Assembly: GCA_021779695.1 (NCBI GenBank)
Contig: JAJYAE010000129.1
Span: forward strand, 1 to 11,619
Source: Acidobacteriota bacterium
GTDB lineage: Bacteria > Acidobacteriota > Terriglobia > Terriglobales > Acidobacteriaceae
DNA length: 11,619 nt
Direction: 5' to 3'
In this document: positions 1 through 6,175 of the stretch, piece by piece
Numbering within the stretch: the first letter of the stretch is position 1
Layout: every line of letters begins with the position of its first letter
Notes under the pieces: generated by a model
The model's database searches: none
Told to the model about the DNA's origin: nothing
Seen by the model: only the letters and a program-made list of their open reading frames with translations
Position numbers and translations under genes: made by a program

Positions 1-308
1 TTGGTTGTCCATGCTTCACTTCCTTATTGGACCGCAAGGCACACGTCAAGCATCTGCATGCAAGACATGCACTGGCTGGCCGGATCAATTTGTAAACGGG
101 TTCATCGGCAGGATTGCTTCGGAAGGGTTGCGGTGCGTCGAACATCAACCGGAACCCTGCAGAAACCGACCGAATTCCTGTGTACTGCTGGCAGATTATG
201 TGAGATTGTGGAACGGCAGTATCAGGTGATTCCCTTATATCTCGTCCAAAATCGCCTTATATTGGCTGGACACACCGCGTCGCTAGCAAACTGGTGAGCC
301 AAGTTTCA
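1..308. other. Region with no supportable gene
   Basis: I see no convincing gene here. Two short overlapping open frames on the plus strand (ending near 229 and 297) give cysteine- and arginine-rich translations with no recognisable motif, and neither has a Shine-Dalgarno-type start inside the window. The segment lies downstream of the leftward gene at 309-611. The octamer CCTTATAT occurs twice in direct orientation (233-240 and 255-262), 22 bases apart, but nothing else supports an operator. A gene fragment entering from the left edge cannot be excluded. Confidence 0.5.
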
Positions 309-611
309 TTACGCACTCGGTTCATCTCCGATTTCGTAGACATCGTCGTCCTTCGATATGACAACGGTCGCGCCATAGTGGTGGCAAAGTACGATCATTC
401 CGCAGACCCTCCGGACGAGGTCGGGGTGAAGGCCCGCTGCTAGTTGCTTGGCCTTGATAAATACGAGCGGTAGCCCAGACTTCAGTTGCGGCAAAAGCTC
501 GGGGAAATCGAGACCAACTTCGGTTTCCAATAGTGCCAGTCTTCTTTCGAAGTTGGTGGGATTGGCCGGAACGGATCCTGTAGGTGATTGTTTGGTTGTA
601 TTGTCTTTCAC
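309..611 (-). CDS. Small hypothetical protein, 100 aa
   Basis: I do not recognise this family. The frame starts with GTG (609-611 on the plus strand) preceded by AAAGGA (minus strand, 618-623) at a spacing of six bases. This start signal is the best argument that the gene is real. The protein has a polar, probably disordered N-terminus (residues 1-18) and a leucine-rich, probably helical part (20-60). A second helix-like stretch carries Cys70, Cys76, His77 and His78, then a short beta-like VVIS segment and an acidic tail. There is no signal peptide or membrane segment, so it is probably cytoplasmic. It is transcribed away from the restriction-modification gene, across an intergenic region containing a perfect inverted repeat. 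A regulatory or accessory role to that gene is possible but rests on position only. Confidence 0.55.
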   Translation of the reverse strand: MKDNTTKQSPTGSVPANPTNFERRLALLETEVGLDFPELLPQLKSGLPLVFIKAKQLAAGLHPDLVRRVCGMIVLCHHYGATVVISKDDDVYEIGDEPSA

Positions 612-680
612 GGTTGTTCCTTTCTTGGTTGCGGTTCCTGGACGATCTATGCCGGCAACCTTGGTTAATGAAATCTGAAA

Positions 681-720
681 CGAGAATGGCCCCGGTCATT
701 GCTGTCCAGGGCCATTCTCG
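681..720. repeat. Perfect 12-bp inverted repeat in divergent spacer
   Basis: The arms CGAGAATGGCCC (681-692) and GGGCCATTCTCG (709-720) are exact reverse complements with a 16-base loop. The element lies between the leftward hypothetical gene and the rightward restriction-modification gene, about 70 bases upstream of the former's start and 128 upstream of the latter's. No T-run follows on the plus strand. On the minus strand it is followed by a loosely T-rich stretch (TTTCAGATTTC), so it could be a weak terminator in that direction. An operator or a scar of a small mobile repeat are alternatives. The arms are long and exact, but the function is not determined. Confidence 0.7.
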
Positions 721-847
721 TGGGTACGGAGCGGGGTTTTCACTAGGCCCCTGACTGTGAGTAGGGGTGATCCCTTAGCTACCATCATTGACAGACCCGC
801 GGGAGGATCAGCCCCGACGCGTTATCCTGTTCAACTGAGAATCCTTG

Positions 848-3800
848 ATGCCAACGCTGAGCCTCAAACCTACCAACGCGCCGGTCAAGAAGTACTACGC
901 CACACTCGAACGCTTTGCCCAGGGGAACTTCGACAAGGAAGGGAACATCCGCGGAGCCTTTGAGGATCTGCTCAAGCACTGCTCCCGGCAATACGACTGG
1001 ACGCTCGTGCCCGAGTATTCCATCCCAAGGAAAGAGCGCCATCCATTGAGCGTTGATGGTGCCCTCCTGGATGCATTCAACCTCCCACGTGGCTACTGGG
1101 AGGCCAAGGATGAGAAAGACTCGCTTGAAGTCGAGATGAAGAAGAAATTCGAGGCCGGCTATCCGCGCTCCAACATCCTATTCCAGCGTCCCACCCGGGC
1201 CCTCCTCTTTCAGGACGGCCGCATCGCCTTCCACGACTCAATCGAGGATCCCCAGAAGCTGGTCGACGTTCTGCGCCTCTTCTTCGACTGGCGTCAGCCA
1301 GATCATGACAGTTGGGATCGCGCCGTCGCCGAATTCTCTGACCGTATACCCCAAATCGCTCAGGGCGCCAAGGATCTCATTGAAAGCGAGAAGAAAACCA
1401 ACAAGGCCTTCGTCGAGCGCTTCGGAGCCTTTGCGGAACTTTGCCGCGAGTCGATCAACCCCGACCTGAAGGACGAGGCCATTGAGGAAATGCTCGTCCA
1501 GCACCTGCTCACCGAGCGCATCTTTCGCCGCATCTTCAACAACCCCGAGTTCACCCGTCGCAACGTCATCGCCGCCGAAATCGAAAAGGTCATTGACTCG
1601 CTCACCAAACGCCACTTCAGCCGTGACGCGTTTCTCCGCGACCTCGATCCTTTCTACAAGGCCATTGAAGAGGCCGCATCCACCACCGAAAGCTACGCAG
1701 AGAAGCAAGCCTTCCTCAATAAGGTTTATGAGCGTTTCTTCCAGGGCTTCAACCGCAAGCAAGCTGACACCCACGGTATTGTCTACACCCCACAGCCCAT
1801 CGTCGACTTCATGGTCCGCAGCGTCGAAGAGGTGCTCAAAGCCGAATTCGGCCGCAGCCTGTCAGACAAGGACGTTCAGATACTTGATCCCTTCGTCGGG
1901 ACCGGCAACTTCATCACCCGCGTCATGCAGGAGATCAAGACTAGCCGCCTACCACAGAAGTACAAAGAAGAATTGCACTGCAACGAGGTCATGCTGCTCC
2001 CCTACTACATTGCCAGCATGAACATCGAGCATGCCTACCTTGACCGCACCGGTGAATACGAATCATTCGAAGGCATTTGCCTTGTGGATACGTTTGAGCT
2101 AGCTGAGCCGCGCCAAGCCGGATTCGAATTCATGAATGAGGGCAACACAGCGCGCATTCAGCGGCAGAAGAAGGCGCCCATCTTTGTGGTCATTGGGAAT
2201 CCGCCCTATAACGCGTGGCAAGAGGCCGAGAATGACGCAAACAAGAACCGGAAGTACAAGGAATTAAGTAGACGTATCTCTGAAACCTACGCCAAAGCGT
2301 CAAAGGCCACGAACAAGAACGCTCTTTCTGACCCATACGTAAAAGCATTTCGATTCGCAACTGATAAGATTCGCCAGGGTGGGCTCATCTGCTTCGTCAG
2401 CAACAGTAGCTTTATCGATCAGATCGCATTCGATGGCATGCGAAAGTACCTGGCTCACGAGTTCGACAAGATTTATGTCCTTGATCTCGGCGGCAACGTG
2501 CGCAAGAACCCAAAGCTGTCCGGAACGACACACAATGTCTTTGGCATCCAAGTCGGAGTTTCAATCACACTCTTGTGCCGGAAGAAGGATCACGAAATCT
2601 CGCGGCGAGGGCAAATTTGGTATGCCAATGTCGGCGCGGACTGGCGGAAGGAGCAGAAGTACGGATTTCTTGATCAGAAGCAGAAAGTTTCCGGCATTGA
2701 ATGGAATCAAATCATTTCGAGTGAAAACAATGTCTGGCTCAATGAAGACCTTGCAGACGACTACCAGGAGCTGATCCCGCTCAGTGGAAGCCTTTTTGGG
2801 AGCCACTCGAACGGAGTAAAAACGAATCGAGACGCGTGGACATACAACTTCGTCAAGCAGTCCCTGGAGCAGAACGTCCGCAACCTGGTTACAACCTATA
2901 ACTCCGAACTAGAGAGGTGGATTAGAGCTCATGTTCCTGATAAGCAACTTGACTCCTTCCTTACCAATGACGACGCCAAGATCAGCTGGTCGGAAACACT
3001 GAAGGGGTACATCAAAAGGAAGCAGAAAGCCGTGTTCAGCAGGGAGGAGATACGCCCCTCTCTGTATCGCCCATTTTGTAAGCAGTGGTTGTATTTTGAT
3101 TCGCAGTTCGTCGAACGACGGTACCAGTTGCCCCGTTTTATACCGCTGAACGCTACTGGCGCGGTGAATAAAATGATTTGGGTAAAAACTGGTACTGAAG
3201 TCCCGTTCTTCGTCTTGGCTGCTGACTCCATCCCAAATGGTCTTCCCCAAGGTGCATCTCAGTGCTTTCCGCTCTACATCTTTGGCGAGGACGGCACCGA
3301 CCGTCGTGAGAATATCACCGACTCCGCGCTGGCCGAGTTCCGCAGTCACTATGACCAAAAATCCATCACCAAACTCGACATCTTTCACTATGTCTACGCC
3401 CTACTTCACCACCCCGAGTACCGCACCCGCTACGCGGCCAACCTCAAACGCGAGTTGCCCCGCATCCCTTTCGCACCCGAATTCGCTAAATTCGCAATAT
3501 ACGGGGAAGCACTCATGGACCGGCACATTAACTACGAGAAGCAGCGCGAGTACCCACTGGAGCGCCCGGAGACAGGCCGTCTTAACTGGCGGGTCGAGAA
3601 GATGGTGCTGTCCAAAGACAAGACTCAGCTCCGCTACAACGACTTCCTGACTCTCAGCGGCATTCCGCCCGAGGTCTACGAATACCGCCTCGGTAACCGC
3701 AGCGCCCTGGAGTGGGTTGTGGACCAGTACCGTGTCTCCACTGACAAGCGGTCGGGCATCGTCAACGATCCCAACCGCCCCGATGATCCCGAGTACATCG

Positions 3801-3886
3801 TCCGCCTGATCGGCCAGGTTGTTACCGTCAGCCTGGAAACTGTCCGACTCGTCCAGGAGCTGGGTTCACTGCAGCTACTTCCGTGA
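848..3886 (+). CDS. Type ISP-like restriction-modification enzyme (nuclease-MTase-specificity)
   Basis: A 1012-aa single-chain enzyme expected to methylate adenine N6 in its DNA target and cut unmethylated DNA in the cytoplasm. The N-terminus (about 1-150) has a PD-(D/E)XK-like nuclease signature: Asp70 (or Asp75), then Glu85-Ala-Lys87. A charged helical coupler (about 150-305) follows. The methyltransferase core (about 305-560) has YTP at 313, motif I DPFVGTG (347-353, SAM binding) and catalytic motif IV NPPY (451-454). The rest is the specificity domain; its conserved end (HYVYALLHHPEY, LPRIPF, DQYRV, TDKRSGI) matches the Type ISP C-terminal family. Classical Type ISP enzymes such as LlaBIII and LlaGI are near 1,600 aa and carry an ATP-dependent helicase between nuclease and methyltransferase. 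No Walker-type segment is seen here. ATG 848 is chosen over the adjacent TTG 845; the Shine-Dalgarno is weak (GAGA). It appears to be a stand-alone gene. The middle third differs in codon composition from the ends. Confidence 0.9.
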   Translation: MPTLSLKPTNAPVKKYYATLERFAQGNFDKEGNIRGAFEDLLKHCSRQYDWTLVPEYSIPRKERHPLSVDGALLDAFNLPRGYWEAKDEKDSLEVEMKKKFEAGYPRSNILFQRPTRALLFQDGRIAFHDSIEDPQKLVDVLRLFFDWRQPDHDSWDRAVAEFSDRIPQIAQGAKDLIESEKKTNKAFVERFGAFAELCRESINPDLKDEAIEEMLVQHLLTERIFRRIFNNPEFTRRNVIAAEIEKVIDSLTKRHFSRDAFLRDLDPFYKAIEEAASTTESYAEKQAFLNKVYERFFQGFNRKQADTHGIVYTPQPIVDFMVRSVEEVLKAEFGRSLSDKDVQILDPFVGTGNFITRVMQEIKTSRLPQKYKEELHCNEVMLLPYYIASMNIEHAYLDRTGEYESFEGICLVDTFELAEPRQAGFEFMNEGNTARIQRQKKAPIFVVIGNPPYNAWQEAENDANKNRKYKELSRRISETYAKASKATNKNALSDPYVKAFRFATDKIRQGGLICFVSNSSFIDQIAFDGMRKYLAHEFDKIYVLDLGGNVRKNPKLSGTTHNVFGIQVGVSITLLCRKKDHEISRRGQIWYANVGADWRKEQKYGFLDQKQKVSGIEWNQIISSENNVWLNEDLADDYQELIPLSGSLFGSHSNGVKTNRDAWTYNFVKQSLEQNVRNLVTTYNSELERWIRAHVPDKQLDSFLTNDDAKISWSETLKGYIKRKQKAVFSREEIRPSLYRPFCKQWLYFDSQFVERRYQLPRFIPLNATGAVNKMIWVKTGTEVPFFVLAADSIPNGLPQGASQCFPLYIFGEDGTDRRENITDSALAEFRSHYDQKSITKLDIFHYVYALLHHPEYRTRYAANLKRELPRIPFAPEFAKFAIYGEALMDRHINYEKQREYPLERPETGRLNWRVEKMVLSKDKTQLRYNDFLTLSGIPPEVYEYRLGNRSALEWVVDQYRVSTDKRSGIVNDPNRPDDPEYIVRLIGQVVTVSLETVRLVQELGSLQLLP

Positions 3887-3995
3887 AAGATGCCCAATGT
3901 CTGTGCGCTCTATCTGCGCTCTGTTTGTCCGATTACGACTGCTTTTCATGGTCTTAGGTGTCATCCGCTGATCTGCATGTTGTTGAAAATGCGTT

Positions 3996-4028
3996 AGGTT
4001 GCAGATTCGATTCCTACCGCGTCCACCA
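3996..4028 (+). other. tRNA/tmRNA 3'-end-like sequence, possible attachment scar
   Basis: The segment is laid out like the 3' part of a tRNA. AGGTT fits a five-base variable loop (3996-4000). A canonical T-loop TTCGATT (4006-4012) is flanked by five-base stem strands (4001-4005 and 4013-4017). Then come seven acceptor bases (4018-4024), a discriminator A and CCA (4026-4028). The T-stem pairs at only three of five positions. Upstream I can fold no proper anticodon arm, although TTGAAAA (3983-3989) resembles a Phe anticodon loop one base out of register. It is therefore not an intact tRNA. It could be the duplicated 3' end of a tRNA or tmRNA gene left at an integration junction, or a chance match. 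The surrounding spacer 3887-4186 holds no other gene that I can support. Confidence 0.3.
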
Positions 4029-4186
4029 TAAAATATCGAGTCTGAGACGCGCCCAAAGACAAACGCCACCTTGTGGGGAGCTTGTACTTGCTTTAGCCGA
4101 CCGCAGCGGGGGCATTTCCAAGTCGTTCATTCCGACCAAAGTTCCGGTGTCGAGCCCCTCCGCAACGAGCTTTTACTTCGCTGAAC

Positions 4187-5989
4187 ATGACGGGATATCC
4201 TCGTTGGATGCCGATGCGATGCAGCTCTCGCAGAATTCCAATTCAACAGCGGTGGGTGCTGATTGCCGCGCTGGCATTGACGAGCCGGCTAGCGGCTCAG
4301 GAAGTGTCTCCCACGCTGCGACAGGCCGATGCCGACTATCGGGCGGGAGTTGCCGCGCTCAATCGAAACGATCTGTCGACTGCTCAATCAAAGCTTGAAG
4401 AGGTTGTCCGGCTTGCTCCTTCGGTGGAGTTGGGCCATAGTGCATTGGGCGTGGTTTTGGAGCGGGAAGGGAAGTTGACGGCAGCAATTGTGGAATATCG
4501 AAAGGCCCTGACAATCAAGCCCGACGATAGCGTTGCGCTGCTGAACCTTGCGGCGGCGTATGCACAGAGCGACGCTCCGGCGAAAGCTGTGCCGCTTTAT
4601 GCAAGGGCAGAGGCGGCGGCACGGGCGCAGAAGCAAATCCTGGCGCCCAGCCAGCTTGCTTCTTACGCCCGGGTGCTTGCGGCCACCGGGCAGTTAACCG
4701 ACGCAATCGCGCAAATGCGCGAGGCCGCAACCGAGCAACCCGGCAATGCACAACTACGCGACGATCTTGGCTCGCTGTATGCCCAGGCCAAGGATTGGCC
4801 GCAGGCGGAAGGAGAACTTGCAGAAGCCATTCGTTTGAAGCCGGGGTTCGCCGCGGCGCACCTGCATCTGGGCTTTGTCCTTCAGGCAGAGCAAAAGGCT
4901 GGTTTTGCGCAGGAATGGATGCAGGCATACAAGCTTGCCCCGGGAAATGCGAACGTTGCTCTGATGGTTGGCAAATCGCTGGCAGATGCGGGGCAGGATG
5001 AGCAGGCTCTTGCGATCCTCACCGCGGCCCATCAACTCGCACCGAGTTCGACAACGGCGGCGTATCAGTTAGCCCTTGTGCGGCAGCGGATGAATCAGAC
5101 CCAGGATGCGATTGATCTCTTCAAGAACGTGGTGAAGAGTGAACCGGACAACTATGATGCACTTGTCAATCTGGGGCTGGCGCTGACGCAGGCGCACGAT
5201 GCACGCAGTGCAGTGCCCTACCTCCAACGCGCCATCGCTCTGCAGCCGCGCGATGCGACAGCGCTGCAGGATCTGGCTGCAGCCTATCTGCAGGTCAATG
5301 AGACTGCGGATGCGATCACGCAACTGCAGGCTGCCCTGAAGCTGACGCCTAATTCTCCCCAGCTTCACTACGATCTGGGAGCAGCCTACAAGCTGGAAGA
5401 CGATGCGGCTCATGCGATTCCGGAGCTGGAGACTGCGGCAAAGCTGGACCCTAACGCTTATGAGCCGCAATACCTGCTCGGCGTGCTGTACATGCAGCAG
5501 GGCCGCTATGACGAGGCAGCACCCCGTCTGGAATCTTCATTGAAGCTGCACCCCCAGAATGGAGACGCGTGGGCAACCCTCGGCAGCGTCTACAGCAAGC
5601 TTGACCAGTTGCCGCAGGCGGTCAGCGCGCTGCGGGAGGCTATCAGGCAACTGCCTGACCAGGCAGATCCTCATCTCACGTTAGCCGCAGTTCTTGTGAA
5701 GCAGAATCAGCCCGAGGAAGCCTTGGCGGAGCGCAAGCTCGCGGCCAACCTGATGCGCGCGCACATGAATCTTCAGCGCGCTGAGGTTGCTACAAACTCC
5801 GGCAAGTCGTTATTGGCCGGCGGCAAGGTCGACGACGCAATTGTCGAGTTTCGCAACGCGATCAGCTTTGACCCGGACTATGCAGAGGCTCACCTCGGCC
5901 TGGCCCAGGCGCTGGATAAGCAGGGCAAGTCGGCTGAGGCGGATGCCGAGCGTGCACGCGCGAAAGGCGGTGCCGCACCTGCCCAGTAG
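4187..5989 (+). CDS. Secreted TPR-repeat protein, 600 aa
   Basis: The protein consists almost wholly of tetratricopeptide repeats (about residues 43-585, roughly a dozen or more units). Typical signs are the recurring A-x-x-x-L-x-x-A-[IV] and LxPxxxxAxxxLG patterns, with P at the end of helix B about every 34 residues. These repeats form a superhelical protein-binding scaffold with no catalytic residues. The N-terminus has a basic n-region (RCSSRR), a hydrophobic core (VLIAALAL) and a plausible cleavage after Ala-Ala near residue 37, so export across the inner membrane is likely. The start is uncertain. ATG 4187 has no Shine-Dalgarno, and ATG 4208 or 4214 would also keep the signal peptide. 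It lies 186 bases upstream of the cytochrome gene, which has its own promoter. A role in assembling or presenting partners for the downstream redox module is inferred from context. Confidence 0.85.
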   Translation: MTGYPRWMPMRCSSRRIPIQQRWVLIAALALTSRLAAQEVSPTLRQADADYRAGVAALNRNDLSTAQSKLEEVVRLAPSVELGHSALGVVLEREGKLTAAIVEYRKALTIKPDDSVALLNLAAAYAQSDAPAKAVPLYARAEAAARAQKQILAPSQLASYARVLAATGQLTDAIAQMREAATEQPGNAQLRDDLGSLYAQAKDWPQAEGELAEAIRLKPGFAAAHLHLGFVLQAEQKAGFAQEWMQAYKLAPGNANVALMVGKSLADAGQDEQALAILTAAHQLAPSSTTAAYQLALVRQRMNQTQDAIDLFKNVVKSEPDNYDALVNLGLALTQAHDARSAVPYLQRAIALQPRDATALQDLAAAYLQVNETADAITQLQAALKLTPNSPQLHYDLGAAYKLEDDAAHAIPELETAAKLDPNAYEPQYLLGVLYMQQGRYDEAAPRLESSLKLHPQNGDAWATLGSVYSKLDQLPQAVSALREAIRQLPDQADPHLTLAAVLVKQNQPEEALAERKLAANLMRAHMNLQRAEVATNSGKSLLAGGKVDDAIVEFRNAISFDPDYAEAHLGLAQALDKQGKSAEADAERARAKGGAAPAQ

Positions 5990-6016
5990 ACTGTCGCCAA
6001 GACAGCTCGTGCGGCC

Positions 6017-6045
6017 TTTACAGTCGAATACGCGCCCCCTATACT
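6017..6045 (+). promoter_or_regulatory. Sigma70-type promoter for the cytochrome operon
   Basis: TTTACA (6017-6022) and TATACT (6040-6045) are separated by exactly 17 bases, each one mismatch from consensus. The pair lies in the 186-base gap between the TPR gene and the cytochrome gene. Transcription would start near 6052, giving a leader of about 125 nt. It is the best promoter I found in the window and suggests that the cytochrome operon can be transcribed independently of the TPR gene. Confidence 0.65.
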
Positions 6046-6065
6046 AGCTTTAAAAGAGGGTGGCG

Positions 6066-6153
6066 GTTTACTTTGCCTCCATTCCCCGGCCGCCCAGATG
6101 ATGAACTTCTTCCAAGCCGCTGGCAACGCGATCTCTTCCGGAAGCAAGTAAAC
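6066..6153 (+). promoter_or_regulatory. Possible structured leader with a 17-codon upstream ORF
   Basis: The leader between the promoter and the cytochrome gene contains GTTTACTT (6066-6073) and its exact complement AAGTAAAC (6146-6153). The pairing extends by GC/GC across a one-base bulge and encloses about 70 nt. Inside lie a perfect 10-base palindrome, CTTCCGGAAG (6135-6144), and a short open frame, ATG 6098 to TAA 6149-6151 (17 codons, MMNFFQAAGNAISSGSK). The stop of this frame falls inside the 3' arm of the helix, 24 bases before the cytochrome start. No Shine-Dalgarno precedes the short frame. A leader-peptide or RNA-fold control is conceivable; it matches no riboswitch class I know. 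Confidence 0.2.
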
Positions 6154-6175
6154 TCCGTCAGGTGTATCCCCTGGA

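Noticed and set aside
233..262. Direct repeat CCTTATAT, two copies 22 bases apart.
   Set aside because: Eight bases only, in a region without a gene start nearby; too little to call an operator.
1..297. Two overlapping open frames at the left edge, 98 and 74 codons.
   Set aside because: Both begin with TTG at the window edge, lack visible ribosome-binding sites, give low-complexity Cys/Arg-rich translations and overlap each other in different frames. I see no domain.
788..827. TTGACA (788-793) as -35 box for the restriction gene, with TTATCC (822-827) as -10.
   Set aside because: The spacer would be 28 bases, far from the usual 16-18, and the bases at the proper distance (811-816) are GC-rich.
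1238..1774. Long antisense open frame of 178 codons inside the restriction gene.
   Set aside because: It mirrors the strong GC third-position bias of the true coding strand; the plus-strand protein has clear domain motifs across the same bases.
3904..3922. Short tandem repeat TGCGCTCT (3904-3911 and 3915-3922) after the restriction gene.
   Set aside because: Two copies of eight bases with no further structure; no basis for a CRISPR or attachment call.
3953..4028. Intact tRNA-Phe gene, suggested by TTGAAAA and the CCA end.
   Set aside because: The anticodon stem does not pair, the anticodon-to-CCA distance is one base too long, and two T-stem pairs are mismatched. At most it is a remnant.
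5991..6005. Small hairpin CTGTC/GACAG directly after the TPR gene as terminator.
   Set aside because: Only five base pairs and no T-run; not distinguishable from chance.
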